A stretch of 64,000 bases of DNA, taken from NCBI RefSeq assembly GCF_000420945.1, contig NZ_ATVX01000001.1, forward strand, positions 62,001-126,000. The letters are read 5' to 3'. The notes beneath the pieces are model-generated. The model did not search any database and had not been told where the DNA came from. It was given only the letters and a program-made list of their open reading frames with translations. Each line of letters begins with the position of its first letter. The first letter of the stretch is position 1. Of this stretch, positions 27,139-35,889 are shown piece after piece. The position numbers and the translations under genes were made by a program. Origin of the DNA: Butyrivibrio sp. VCB2006. GTDB lineage: Bacteria; Bacillota; Clostridia; Lachnospirales; Lachnospiraceae.

Positions 27139-27903
27139 TTGTTAAAAACTTTTTCCGTAACGGATATTGGAAAAAAGCGAAAACTGAATCAGGATTATGT
27201 ATTTTCTTCTGACAGGAAGATTGGTAATCTTTCCAATGTGTTTATTGTAGCTGACGGCATGGGCGGTCATAACGCTGGGGACTATGCTTCAAGATATACA
27301 GTAGATACCATGGTTGAGGAAATTGAGAAGTCTTTTGAAAAGAGTCCTATCAAGATTATGGAGAAGGCTATCAAGACTGCCAATACCAAGCTTCGCGAGA
27401 AGGCTGCTGAGGATCCCAAGCTTTTTGGAATGGGAACAACAGTTGTAGCATGTACAGTTTTAGGAAGATATTTACAGGTCGCCAATGTGGGGGATTCAAG
27501 GTTATATGTCATAGGCGGCGATAAGATTACCCAGATTACAAGAGATCATTCGCTTGTCGAAGAGATGGTCAGAATGGGCGGTATCGATAGAGAGACAGCC
27601 AGACATTCTCTTGACAAGAATATTATTACAAGGGCCATCGGTGCTGATGAGACCGTGGACGTTGACTTTTTTAATGTGGAATTGAACAGAGGGGATATAG
27701 TTCTCATGTGCTCTGACGGACTTACAAATATGTTAGAGGACGAAGAAATTCGCATGATAGTAAGTGGCCAAAGAGATATTATCGAGAAAGCTCAGAAGCT
27801 TGTAGTTGCGGCCAATAACAATGGGGGTAAGGATAATATTGCTGTTATCCTTATAGAGCCGTTTGCTGATGAAGCGGCACATGACGGAGGACTAAATGAT
27901 TAA
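27139..27903 (+). CDS. PP2C-type serine/threonine protein phosphatase
   Basis: About 254 aa metal-dependent phosphatase (PrpC/Stp type), partner of the PASTA kinase that overlaps it. Motifs: SVTDIGKKRKLNQD, VADGMGGHNAGDYAS, GMGTTVVAC, NVGDSRLY, MCSDGLTNML and GGKDNIAVILI, carrying the metal-binding aspartates. The start is a TTG at 27139, placed 6 bp after a GGAGGGA site; a TTG at 27124 would overlap that site. The last 8 bp overlap the kinase gene. Expected to reverse kinase phosphorylation in cell-wall and division control. Confidence 0.93.
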   Translation: MLKTFSVTDIGKKRKLNQDYVFSSDRKIGNLSNVFIVADGMGGHNAGDYASRYTVDTMVEEIEKSFEKSPIKIMEKAIKTANTKLREKAAEDPKLFGMGTTVVACTVLGRYLQVANVGDSRLYVIGGDKITQITRDHSLVEEMVRMGGIDRETARHSLDKNIITRAIGADETVDVDFFNVELNRGDIVLMCSDGLTNMLEDEEIRMIVSGQRDIIEKAQKLVVAANNNGGKDNIAVILIEPFADEAAHDGGLND

Positions 27904-29950
27904 GATAGGAATGGTTATCGGAGACCGTTATGAGGTGCTTGAAAAGATAGGCACCGGCGGTATGTCTGATGTATATAAAGCAAAAGATCATAAGCTTAAC
28001 CGCCTTGTTGCTGTTAAGGTACTTAAGCAGGAGTTTTCAGAGAATGAGAATTTCGTTTCCAAGTTCCGTGTAGAGGCGCAGTCTACTGCAGGACTGATGC
28101 ATCCAAACATTGTTAATGTTTACGATGTAGGTGATGAAGACGGCGTCAACTACATTGTAATGGAGCTGGTTGACGGAATTACTCTTAAGAAATACATAGA
28201 AAAGAAATCCAGGCTCTCCGTAAAAGAGGCTGTTAGTATAGCTATTCAGGTAGCTATGGGCCTTGAGGCTGCTCATAATAATAACATTATCCATAGAGAT
28301 ATCAAGCCTCAGAACATAATGATTTCCAAGGAAGGCAAGGTTAAGGTCACAGACTTTGGTATCGCCAAGGCTGCTACCAGCAATACCATTACTTCCAACG
28401 TTATGGGATCAGTTCATTACACCTCTCCTGAGCAGGCAAGAGGCGGTTACAGTGATGCCAAGAGTGATATCTATTCCCTTGGTATTACGTTGTTTGAGAT
28501 GCTGACAGGACGTGTTCCTTTTAATGGTGACACTACTGTAGCTATTGCAATCAAGCATATTCAGGAGGATTTACCTACTCCTGCGGATTATAACGACGAG
28601 ATTCCAATCAGTGTTGAGAAAATTGTTCTTAAGTGTTGTCAAAAGAGCCCTGACAGACGTTATCAGAATGCTGCAGAGCTTATAGCAGACCTTAAGAAAT
28701 CATTGATCACACCGGATAAAGATTTTGTATCTCTTGTGGACCCTGATGAAGAGGGAGCTACAAGGGTGGCGTCTGAGGAAGAGGTTTCTTCTGTTAAAAA
28801 CGGTAATGGAAGACTTTCCGATACTGAGCAGATGAGACTCAAAGACGAAGTTATGCGCGATTATGACGATGACGACAGATACGATGACAGAGACAGAGAG
28901 CGCAGACGTAAGAGACGTGAATACGATGAAGACGATGACTTCTACGAGTATGACAGAAATAGAGACAGAGATAGGTATCGCAGACCTAATCCTCCGTCAG
29001 ATGGCAGAATAGAGAAGCTCACAGTGGTTATGGCCATTGTACTTGCTGTTCTTATTGGATTTATGGGACTTATGCTGGTAGGCAAGAAGCTTGGACTTTT
29101 TGGCTCTTCTGAGGCAGGAAGTGAGGCTTCAAGTGCTGCAGATGTAACAGCCAGCACAGAGAGCACAACTGTAGAGGATAGTGCTGATGGCATTATTATT
29201 CCTGATGTCAGTGGCAAGTCATATGCAGAGGCAGTAGCTACTCTCAATGAAAAAGGCTTCAAGGTAGAAAAGGGCGAGGATGCCTCCAGTACGCTTGCTA
29301 AGGATACTGTTTCTTACACAAATCCTGCAGCCGGCAACAGAGCTCAGAGCGGATCTACCATAAGTGTTTTTGTCAGCACAGGAGCAAATGCAACATCCTC
29401 AAGTTCTACTGCTGCAGTATCTACAGCCAAGGCAGATGGACAGGTTACAGTTCCTAATGTTATCGGCAAGACTTCAGAAGAAGCTGTTATTATGCTTGTT
29501 GAGGCAGGACTTACTGCCGGAACTGTAGTAGAGACAAGTAATGAAGATCCTAACCTTACAGGACTTATCTGTGCACAGAGCATTGCCTATGGCACTTCTG
29601 TTTCTGAGGGAACAACAATTAACATGGAGCTCTCTACAGGACCTGCAAGTGTTACATATAGCTATGTTTCTGATATTTCCGCTCCTACAGAGGGAGAGAA
29701 TTATACAGCCGGATTATCAGTTCATGTTACTTTAGTTACATCAGATGGAACAACACTACTTAATACAACAACATCAGATTTTCCTATTCAGATGAATTCC
29801 AAGGGAATTACATCACCTACCGGAACACTGACATTTGTTTATACAGCAACATCACCTACAACAACCAATCCTGATACAGGAGAGACTACCGGTGGTGAGA
29901 CCAAAGAGATCACAGTTACAAGAGCAGTAACTTTCACACAGGAGAATTAA
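27896..29950 (+). CDS. PASTA-domain serine/threonine protein kinase
   Basis: 684 aa membrane kinase (PrkC/StkP type) sensing cell-wall fragments or lipid II. The kinase domain is at residues 1-270: GTGGMSDVYKA, VAVKVLK, HRDIKPQN, DFGIAKA and SPEQARGG. A charged, arginine/aspartate-rich linker follows (about residues 325-365). One membrane helix (VVMAIVLAVLIGFMGLMLV) leads to two PASTA modules (IIPDVSGKSYAEAV and TVPNVIGKTSEEAV), and then a Thr-rich C-terminal beta domain not assigned to PASTA. Overlaps the cognate phosphatase by 8 bp. Only two PASTA repeats, fewer than some relatives. Confidence 0.94.
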   Translation: MIKIGMVIGDRYEVLEKIGTGGMSDVYKAKDHKLNRLVAVKVLKQEFSENENFVSKFRVEAQSTAGLMHPNIVNVYDVGDEDGVNYIVMELVDGITLKKYIEKKSRLSVKEAVSIAIQVAMGLEAAHNNNIIHRDIKPQNIMISKEGKVKVTDFGIAKAATSNTITSNVMGSVHYTSPEQARGGYSDAKSDIYSLGITLFEMLTGRVPFNGDTTVAIAIKHIQEDLPTPADYNDEIPISVEKIVLKCCQKSPDRRYQNAAELIADLKKSLITPDKDFVSLVDPDEEGATRVASEEEVSSVKNGNGRLSDTEQMRLKDEVMRDYDDDDRYDDRDRERRRKRREYDEDDDFYEYDRNRDRDRYRRPNPPSDGRIEKLTVVMAIVLAVLIGFMGLMLVGKKLGLFGSSEAGSEASSAADVTASTESTTVEDSADGIIIPDVSGKSYAEAVATLNEKGFKVEKGEDASSTLAKDTVSYTNPAAGNRAQSGSTISVFVSTGANATSSSSTAAVSTAKADGQVTVPNVIGKTSEEAVIMLVEAGLTAGTVVETSNEDPNLTGLICAQSIAYGTSVSEGTTINMELSTGPASVTYSYVSDISAPTEGENYTAGLSVHVTLVTSDGTTLLNTTTSDFPIQMNSKGITSPTGTLTFVYTATSPTTTNPDTGETTGGETKEITVTRAVTFTQEN

Positions 29951-29955
29951 AGCCT

Positions 29956-30909
29956 TTGAAGGGACGAATTCTTAAGGGAATTGCCGGGTTTTACTACGTA
30001 GAAACCTTTGAAGAAAAGGTATATGAATGTAAGGCAAAAGGCATATTCCGCAAATCTAATTTGAAACCGCTGGTGGGAGATGATGTTGAAATCGATATCA
30101 TCGACGAGGAAAAGAAACTGGGAAATATAACAGAAATCTTTCCCAGAAAAAATCAGCTACTTAGACCGCCTGTTGCCAATGTGGACCAGGCGGTTATTTT
30201 GTTTGCCATCGTTAAGCCAAATCCCAGCTACAACCTGCTGGACAGATTCCTTATCATGATGCGCCAGCAGAACCTCCCTGTAATAATCTGCTTTAACAAG
30301 CAGGATATTGCAACCAAAGAGGAACAGCAGGAACTTTATGACGCCTATGAGAAATGCGGCTACAAGGTTCTTTTTATCAGTGTAAGGGAAGAACGTGGTC
30401 TTGATGAGTTAAAAGAACTTCTTAAGGGCAAGACGACTACTTTGGCAGGACCAAGTGGTGTGGGCAAGTCATCTCTTTTGAATAAGCTTGTCCCCAATGC
30501 TGATATGCAGACAGGAGAACTTAGCCGTAAGATTGAAAGGGGCAAGAATACCACAAGGCATTCCGAGTTGTTCTTTGTAGAGGAGTTATCCGGTGATGTG
30601 TCGGAACAGAATGCGGATGATGACACATTTGTAGACAACGGGACATATGTCATTGATACACCGGGATTTACTTCACTGGAACTAAGAGATGTAACACCGG
30701 AGACTTTATGTCAGTTCTACCCTGAGTTTACCGAGTATGAGCCGGAGTGTAGATTTGGCGGATGTGCGCATATAGCAGAGCCTGACTGCGGCGTTAAGAA
30801 TGCTATAGCAGAAGGCAAGATTGCCAAGGTTAGATATGACAATTACAAGGTTTTATATGAAGAACTAAAGAATATGAGACCTGATTACAGTAAGAAGGCA
30901 CGAAGATGA
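29956..30909 (+). CDS. rsgA: ribosome small subunit-dependent GTPase RsgA
   Basis: 317 aa circularly permuted GTPase acting late in 30S assembly. An N-terminal OB fold comes first. The GTPase motifs follow in permuted order: FNKQD (G4), GPSGVGKSSLLNKL (G1) and DTPGFTS (G3). A zinc-binding segment ends the protein (CRFGGCAHIAEPDC). It starts with a TTG at 29956, 5 bp after the kinase stop, with GGAG upstream. In many Firmicutes rpe and a thiamine pyrophosphokinase follow rsgA; here a histidine phosphatase overlaps it by 4 bp instead. Confidence 0.94.
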   Translation: MKGRILKGIAGFYYVETFEEKVYECKAKGIFRKSNLKPLVGDDVEIDIIDEEKKLGNITEIFPRKNQLLRPPVANVDQAVILFAIVKPNPSYNLLDRFLIMMRQQNLPVIICFNKQDIATKEEQQELYDAYEKCGYKVLFISVREERGLDELKELLKGKTTTLAGPSGVGKSSLLNKLVPNADMQTGELSRKIERGKNTTRHSELFFVEELSGDVSEQNADDDTFVDNGTYVIDTPGFTSLELRDVTPETLCQFYPEFTEYEPECRFGGCAHIAEPDCGVKNAIAEGKIAKVRYDNYKVLYEELKNMRPDYSKKARR

Positions 30910-31487
30910 AAATTTGGGTTACCAGACATGGACAGACTGATCTAAATGCCCAGAACCTCATGCAGGGCAGATCCGATATCCCATTAAATGAAACCGGAAG
31001 GCAGCAGGCCAGGGCTACCAGAAAGCTTATCGGTGATGCAAGATTTGATGCAGTATATGCGAGTCCTTTGGACAGGGCAATTGAGACCGCGTCAATTATT
31101 GGGGGCGTGGACCGTTCAGAGATCATAATAGATGAGCGAATCATTGAGACAGATTTTGGCAAGTATGAGCAAAGGCCCTATGCGACGATGGGACTTCCCA
31201 TGAACCTGTACTGGATGCTTCCTGAGGTATTTCCGGCACCAAGAACTGTGGAGACCACAGATCAGATGATTGCCAGGGTTCGTAGCTTTTTTACAGAGCT
31301 TGAAAGTAAAGATTATGAGAACGTTTTGGTTACCTGCCATGGAGGGATAATCAGAGTTATCAGAGGCTATTTGGAAGATGCCAAAAGAGGTTATGTATGG
31401 CGCCCAAGACCCAAGAACTGCGAGATTCGCGTGTATGAGTCTGTTGACGGGCATCACAGTTTCATTAAAAACATATACCATGAATAA
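30906..31487 (+). CDS. histidine phosphatase (phosphoglycerate mutase superfamily)
   Basis: 193 aa. The catalytic RHG motif is at the start (VTRHGQTDLNAQNLMQGRSD), and the second histidine is in VTCHGGIIRVIRGY. The length and GRSDIPLNETGRQQA suit the CobC/GpmB-like branch of small phosphatases. The substrate cannot be told from the sequence. ATGA overlap with rsgA shows co-translation, and a strong terminator follows. Confidence 0.85.
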   Translation: MKIWVTRHGQTDLNAQNLMQGRSDIPLNETGRQQARATRKLIGDARFDAVYASPLDRAIETASIIGGVDRSEIIIDERIIETDFGKYEQRPYATMGLPMNLYWMLPEVFPAPRTVETTDQMIARVRSFFTELESKDYENVLVTCHGGIIRVIRGYLEDAKRGYVWRPRPKNCEIRVYESVDGHHSFIKNIYHE

Positions 31488-31514
31488 ATTACCCGTACTT
31501 GGGTAAAAATAATT

Positions 31515-31564
31515 GACATCTCTTATCTACAATTTTAAACTGTAGGTGAGAGATGTCTTTTTGT
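31515..31564 (+). terminator. terminator of the def-rsgA gene run
   Basis: 17-bp stem with a few G-T wobbles (31515-31531 with 31541-31557, nine-base AT loop), followed by TTTTTTTG. It closes the housekeeping block. Confidence 0.9.
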
Positions 31565-31622
31565 AATGGTTGATTAGCGTGACTGCAGGGAAAACATGTG
31601 GCTTTAGTAGAAGGAGACGTTT

Positions 31623-32510
31623 ATGGATATTAGCGAATTAAAACAAAGAAAGAAAGCATTGAAACTTACTACGGCGGAACTTGCTTATCTTGCAGAGCTT
31701 CCAGTCAGCACGGTCAGTAAAATTATGACCGGGGAGACTCGTAATCCTACTTATGCCACAATTGAGAAAATTGATAAAGCTCTTTTCCATGAGGAAATGT
31801 TACATAGACTAAGCGAATACATTAGGTATTTGCAAGAGTATATGCGAAGTAACCCCGAATTGGAAGTGGATCAGATTAAGTTTGAAAAGTCATACAGAAA
31901 AGAAAAAAATCTTGGAAATGACCCCATTCCTTTTGCCATAAGAGAAGGAGATGAGGATGGCAATCTTGCACCAATGCGTGATACTAGGGCTACAGTGGCA
32001 CTTATGCATGAAATAGGAGAAGATAAGACCCTCGAACTCATGGATGGGCACATCATTTACAATGAGGCACCTGGTATTGGACATCAGCGCCTGGTTCAGA
32101 GATTGGGCAAAGCTATTGATGCTTTTATAGAAGCCAATAAAGGCAAGTGCCAGATGTTCAATGTTGGGGTTAATGTAAGGCTGGATGAGGACGATTATAC
32201 TATGCTTATTCCTGACATTGCGGTGGCATGCGAGCCTGACATCATCGATGAAAATGGCATCAACGGAGCTCCTGACTGGATTATCGAAGTGGTTTCCAAA
32301 AGTACTAGACGCCGTGACTACAATGATAAGATGCACAAATATATGCATGCCGGAGTAAGAGAATACTGGATTGTAGATCCGGATAAAGAGAAGGTCACCA
32401 CCTATATAGAAGGTGAACCTATGATGGCATATATTTACAGTTTTGAGGATGATATACCAGTGTATATCTATGATGGCAAGCTTAAGATAAGAATAAAAGA
32501 TAATATGTAA
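31623..32510 (+). CDS. HTH-Uma2 (DUF820) fusion protein
   Basis: 295 aa. Residues 1-55 form an XRE-like helix-turn-helix (TTAELAYLAELPVSTVSKIMTGETRNPTYATIEKI). After a linker, residues ~125-290 match the Uma2/DUF820 family, a PD-(D/E)XK-like nuclease fold. The core is seen as LIPDIAVACEPD, PDWIIEVVSKSTRRRDYNDK and KYMHAGVREYWIVDPDKEKV, with the acidic and lysine residues expected of the fold. Activity is unproven for most Uma2 proteins. It is a lone gene with its own AGAAGGAGA site between two terminators, typical of a mobile or defence-linked accessory gene. Confidence 0.85.
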   Translation: MDISELKQRKKALKLTTAELAYLAELPVSTVSKIMTGETRNPTYATIEKIDKALFHEEMLHRLSEYIRYLQEYMRSNPELEVDQIKFEKSYRKEKNLGNDPIPFAIREGDEDGNLAPMRDTRATVALMHEIGEDKTLELMDGHIIYNEAPGIGHQRLVQRLGKAIDAFIEANKGKCQMFNVGVNVRLDEDDYTMLIPDIAVACEPDIIDENGINGAPDWIIEVVSKSTRRRDYNDKMHKYMHAGVREYWIVDPDKEKVTTYIEGEPMMAYIYSFEDDIPVYIYDGKLKIRIKDNM

Positions 32511-32526
32511 AACCGAACAAAAGTGA

Positions 32527-32542
32527 TATAATTATTTATAAT
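32527..32542 (+). promoter_or_regulatory. tandem TATAAT boxes before the receiver gene
   Basis: Two TATAAT hexamers (32527-32532 and 32537-32542) lie 33-48 bp before the CheY-like ATG. No strong -35 box is apparent for either. Confidence 0.4.
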
Positions 32543-32574
32543 CTGACATATGCTTCTTTTGTGGAGGTTTGCGC

Positions 32575-32931
32575 ATGAAGAGCGTTCTCATCGTAGATGA
32601 TTCCCGGGTTTCCAGAAAGATGATCAGAAATCTTTTGGAACATTCCGGATATGAGGTTGCCGCTGAAGCCATCAACGGAAAAGAGGGCCTGGATTTGTTT
32701 TTAAAGCTTAGACCTGATGTTGTGGCTATGGATATTACTATGCCGGAAATGAATGGCCTGGATTCCTTGAGGGCCATTAAGGATCAGGTTCCTGATGCCA
32801 AGGTAATTATTATTTCGGCTGCAGGTCAGGAATACAACAAGCTTGAAGCCATGCAGGCTGGCGCAGCTGCTTTTGTTACCAAGCCATATGAGAACGAGGA
32901 TATTTTGGAAGCAATCAGGAATTGCTTATAG
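32575..32931 (+). CDS. stand-alone response-regulator receiver (CheY-like)
   Basis: 118 aa single-domain receiver. The acidic pocket is D8-D9 (LIVDDSRVSRKM), the phosphoacceptor is D53 (VAMDITMPEMNG), the switch serine is in IIISAAGQE, and the lysine is in VTKPYENED. No output domain is attached. The ATG at 32575 is used, since GTGGAGG lies at the right distance; an in-frame TTG six bases earlier is less likely. No chemotaxis operon is nearby, so its kinase and target are unknown. A perfect hairpin terminator follows. Confidence 0.93.
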   Translation: MKSVLIVDDSRVSRKMIRNLLEHSGYEVAAEAINGKEGLDLFLKLRPDVVAMDITMPEMNGLDSLRAIKDQVPDAKVIIISAAGQEYNKLEAMQAGAAAFVTKPYENEDILEAIRNCL

Positions 32932-32963
32932 CTAGAAAAATTAAAGAAAATAATAAAGATAAA

Positions 32964-33004
32964 GGGCTAATCGATCAAATATAAATCGATTAGCCCATTT
33001 TTGT
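32964..33004 (+). terminator. terminator after the receiver gene
   Basis: Perfect 12-bp stem (32964-32975 with 32985-32996), then ATTTTTG. It may also serve the minus-strand XRE gene, which ends at 33019. Confidence 0.9.
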
Positions 33005-33018
33005 GAAAAACAAAAGTA

Positions 33019-33231
33019 CTATCTTAATTTCGGATTATCTGTTAATCCTACAAGGTAGTCTAGAGAGACATTGTAGTATTGGGCCAGAACAATGGCATAG
33101 GATAAAGGCAATTCCCGGATACCTTTTTCGTAACGTCTATATACTTCTCTTTTACAAAACAAGATATCAGCAACTGCTTGTTGGGTTAAATCATGATCAA
33201 TTCTAAGGTCTTTTAGTCTTCTGACAAACAT
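33019..33231 (-). CDS. small XRE-family transcriptional regulator
   Basis: 70 aa helix-turn-helix protein (LTQQAVADILFCKREVYRRYEKGIRELPLSYAIVLAQYY), ending NVSLDYLVGLTDNPKLR, a common end for phage-type and mobile-element XRE repressors in Firmicutes. The chosen start is the ATG complementary to 33229-33231, preceded by GAGGTAGCCC; a further ATG 12 codons upstream lacks a good site. It is divergent from the coiled-coil surface protein gene, and the 246 bp between them hold inverted and direct repeats that could be its operators. Confidence 0.88.
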   Translation of the reverse strand: MFVRRLKDLRIDHDLTQQAVADILFCKREVYRRYEKGIRELPLSYAIVLAQYYNVSLDYLVGLTDNPKLR

Positions 33232-33376
33232 ATGGGCTACCTCAAGTGACTTTAAAAATACACACAATTTAAGGATGAAATAAACGTAAAAATGAACGAA
33301 ACAATATGAAAAAACTATTAAATAAACCGTATTCCTAAGACAAAGTTACCAAACGGTGATATAGTTAACACAGAGA

Positions 33377-33445
33377 TGCCACCAAACAGTTGCAAAAAAG
33401 TTTGGTGGCAAAAAATAACTCATTAGTGCTACCGTATGGTGGCAT
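33377..33445. promoter_or_regulatory. repeated operator-like sites upstream of the surface protein
   Basis: TGCCACCAAAC (33377-33387) and GTTTGGTGGCA (33400-33410) form a perfect 11-bp inverted repeat. A third copy, TATGGTGGCAT (33435-33445), is in direct orientation to the second. A related CCAAACGGTG lies near 33348. The array sits between a divergent XRE regulator and the coiled-coil protein gene, just upstream of its ribosome site, and is a likely regulator-binding region. Confidence 0.55.
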
Positions 33446-33477
33446 AAATAAAAGTGTATCAAGGAGGTATTTTGGTA

Positions 33478-35769
33478 ATGAACAGAAACAAGAAACTTAT
33501 TAAGACGCTGGCAATTGCAGTTGCTACTTTAACAGTTTCTGCAATGGGAGTTGTGCCGGCAAGAGCAGCTTTTGATGCTAAGTATTATGCGGATAAGAAC
33601 CCTGATGTTGTTGCTGCAGTCGGAACTTCGGCTAAAGCACTTCAGACTCATTACGACACCTTTGGAAAAGCTGAGGGTAGAAGTGAGAGCGCTGAAGCTG
33701 AGTACATAAAAGTACTTCGCAAAATGTTCGATGCAAAGTACTATGCAAGCCGTTATCAGGATGTTGTTAAGGCCTATGGTACTAGTGAAGATGCACTTTT
33801 CAATCATTTCATTCAGTTTGGTATGAAAGAAGGCAGAAGATTCTGCAGATATTTTGATGTTTATGCATACATGAATGCCTATAGCGATTTAAGGGCAGCC
33901 TTTGGAGACAATCTTCCTGCTTACTACATTCATTTTGCACTGTTCGGTATTGGCGAGCACAGAACACTTGGAGGTTTTCCTGCTGAGAAAATTCTTCCCG
34001 GAGGTATCAAGACTGTAAGCACAGCTTCTACAGGATCGGGCTCATCTTCTGGTGGCTCAGGCAAGACTGAAGATAAGTCATCAGATGAAGATGTAGAAGA
34101 TGTTTCGGCAGAAGAGGAGTCTTCTACACCATCAGGTGGTGGAAATAGTAAGCCTGCAGATAAAACAAAGTCTCCTGCAGAGGTTACTCAGCAGGTTGCT
34201 AAGGTGGCGCAGAGCGTAGCTAATAATACACAGAAAATTCAGGCTGTAAGTCAGAAGGCTGGCGAACTTAAAACTGCAGCTCAGAACCTTGCTACAACAG
34301 GCTCTTTGAATGATGCTAGTGATGCGGCTGCAGTAGCTGCAGGTAAGAAAGCTGAATTGAATACAGCTCAGCAAGATTATGATGCAGCAAAGGCTGCTTT
34401 GGATGCAGATCCAAATGATCCTACTAAAAAGCAGGCAGAAGCAGATGCAAAGGATGCTTTGGATGCAGCAAAGACAGCATATGCAAATGCAGCAGGTGCT
34501 GCTCTTACAGCAGCTAACACAGCACTAGAAGATGCTGGAGGTATAGCTAAGCAGACTTCAGCTAACCTCAAGGATGCACAGGAAGCTCTTAGTGTTGCTC
34601 AGGCTAACAAGCTAGCAGCATCTCAGGCGGTTGCAGATGCAGAAAAGACAGCAGGTGTAACAGAGGCAGCTAAGCAGAAAGCTTCTGATGCTCTTGTAGC
34701 AGCAAATCAGCAGGTTACTAATGTAAATAAGGCTATCTCAGATGCACAGACGGCGCTTGCTACATTAGATGGCGATAAAGATACTGTAGGCTCTGTGGCT
34801 GAGGCTGCAGAGCTGCAGAAAGAGGCGCTTACAGATCTCAATGATGCTAAGGGTGAAGCTGCAAAAGCATCTGATGAATTGGCAGCAGCAATTAGTCATG
34901 CTAATGAAGTAAGACAGCAGCAAGAGAAGCTTGTTCAGGAAGCACAGGAAGATCTTGCAGAAGCACAAACGGCAGTTAATGCTGCAGTAGCTCAGGCAGA
35001 AATAGCTCAGGGCCTTTCAACCAAGCAGAATGCACTTAATACAGCCAATACAAATCTTGAATCTGCGCAGGCAGATTATGTATCTGCTTACAATGATACA
35101 AATGGTACTAGTTTTGCAGATTTTGATGCAGCATATGAAGATGCTGCATTCAAAGCTCAATATGATATAGATGTAGCTAATAACACTACAGCAGTTGGTG
35201 CAGCACAGGATGCAGTTGATACAGCACAGCAGGATGTAACAGATGCACAGGCAGCAGTTACTCAGGCTGAGAATGATGCTAAAACAGCTAGCGATTATGA
35301 CGCAAAGGATCAGGCTTATACAGACGCACAGGACGATGCAGCACAGGCAAATTCTGATGAACAGGATAAAGTTACAGCAAAAGAAACAGCTAAGAAAGAT
35401 GCTGATGACGATGTGGCAGATAAACAGACTGCTTATAATAACGCAGCAGCGGAACATGCAAAAAGAGAAAGTGCTCAGACTGCAGCACAGACCACTGTAG
35501 ATAACGGACCTGCAGCAGTTGCTGCAGCAGAAGCAGCAGCTGATAAAGCACGTGATGAGTTTAATGAAGCTGTAGCTCAGGATCAGGTAGCAGATCAGGC
35601 TTATGCAGCAGCAGTAGAAGCGGAAGATCAAGCAAAACAGAATGTGCAGGATGCAGAAGCAGCAGTTGATGCAGCTGAGGAGGCAGATGATGCTGCAAAT
35701 GATGCAGTAGATGCTGCCAAGGAAATTGTTGATGACTATAAGGATGACGCACCAGCAAATAACGGCTAA
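33478..35769 (+). CDS. secreted Ala/Asp-rich coiled-coil protein with N-terminal repeats
   Basis: 763 aa from the ATG at 33478 (AAGGAGGT site nine bases upstream). A signal peptide is clear (KKLIKTLAIAVATLTVSA, cleavage near ARA-AFD). Three repeats of about 40 aa follow, with the pattern FDAKYYA..PDVV.A.GTS..AL..H...FG..EGR, seen in other Lachnospiraceae exported proteins. A Gly/Ser and acidic linker leads into ~500 residues made almost wholly of Ala, Asp, Gln, Lys and Glu, expected to be a long coiled coil. No LPXTG or membrane anchor is seen at the C-terminus. Function unknown; a cell-surface or matrix role is inferred. Confidence 0.85.
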   Translation: MNRNKKLIKTLAIAVATLTVSAMGVVPARAAFDAKYYADKNPDVVAAVGTSAKALQTHYDTFGKAEGRSESAEAEYIKVLRKMFDAKYYASRYQDVVKAYGTSEDALFNHFIQFGMKEGRRFCRYFDVYAYMNAYSDLRAAFGDNLPAYYIHFALFGIGEHRTLGGFPAEKILPGGIKTVSTASTGSGSSSGGSGKTEDKSSDEDVEDVSAEEESSTPSGGGNSKPADKTKSPAEVTQQVAKVAQSVANNTQKIQAVSQKAGELKTAAQNLATTGSLNDASDAAAVAAGKKAELNTAQQDYDAAKAALDADPNDPTKKQAEADAKDALDAAKTAYANAAGAALTAANTALEDAGGIAKQTSANLKDAQEALSVAQANKLAASQAVADAEKTAGVTEAAKQKASDALVAANQQVTNVNKAISDAQTALATLDGDKDTVGSVAEAAELQKEALTDLNDAKGEAAKASDELAAAISHANEVRQQQEKLVQEAQEDLAEAQTAVNAAVAQAEIAQGLSTKQNALNTANTNLESAQADYVSAYNDTNGTSFADFDAAYEDAAFKAQYDIDVANNTTAVGAAQDAVDTAQQDVTDAQAAVTQAENDAKTASDYDAKDQAYTDAQDDAAQANSDEQDKVTAKETAKKDADDDVADKQTAYNNAAAEHAKRESAQTAAQTTVDNGPAAVAAAEAAADKARDEFNEAVAQDQVADQAYAAAVEAEDQAKQNVQDAEAAVDAAEEADDAANDAVDAAKEIVDDYKDDAPANNG

Positions 35770-35807
35770 TGCTAACAAGCTCTAAATTAGAGTTTTCTCC
35801 ATGTATT

Positions 35808-35853
35808 GAGAATGGCGGTACCTTCTTGATGAGGGTATCGCCATTCTCTTTTT
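35808..35853 (+). terminator. terminator after the coiled-coil protein
   Basis: 15-bp stem with one G-T wobble (35808-35822 with 35834-35848) and a CTTTTTGG tail. Confidence 0.9.
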
Positions 35854-35889
35854 GGCATAAAGGTCTTTGTGGAGAAGTTGGATGAATTA

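Noticed and set aside
34132..35769. Possible CRISPR- or VNTR-like DNA repeats in the coiled-coil gene
   Set aside because: The similarity between units comes from biased Ala/Asp/Gln codons; no exact, evenly spaced DNA repeat was seen.
35017..35778. Long minus-strand open frame rich in Cys and Ile, opposite the coiled-coil gene
   Set aside because: It is the mirror of Ala/Asp/Gln-rich codons and has no ribosome site; a compositional shadow.
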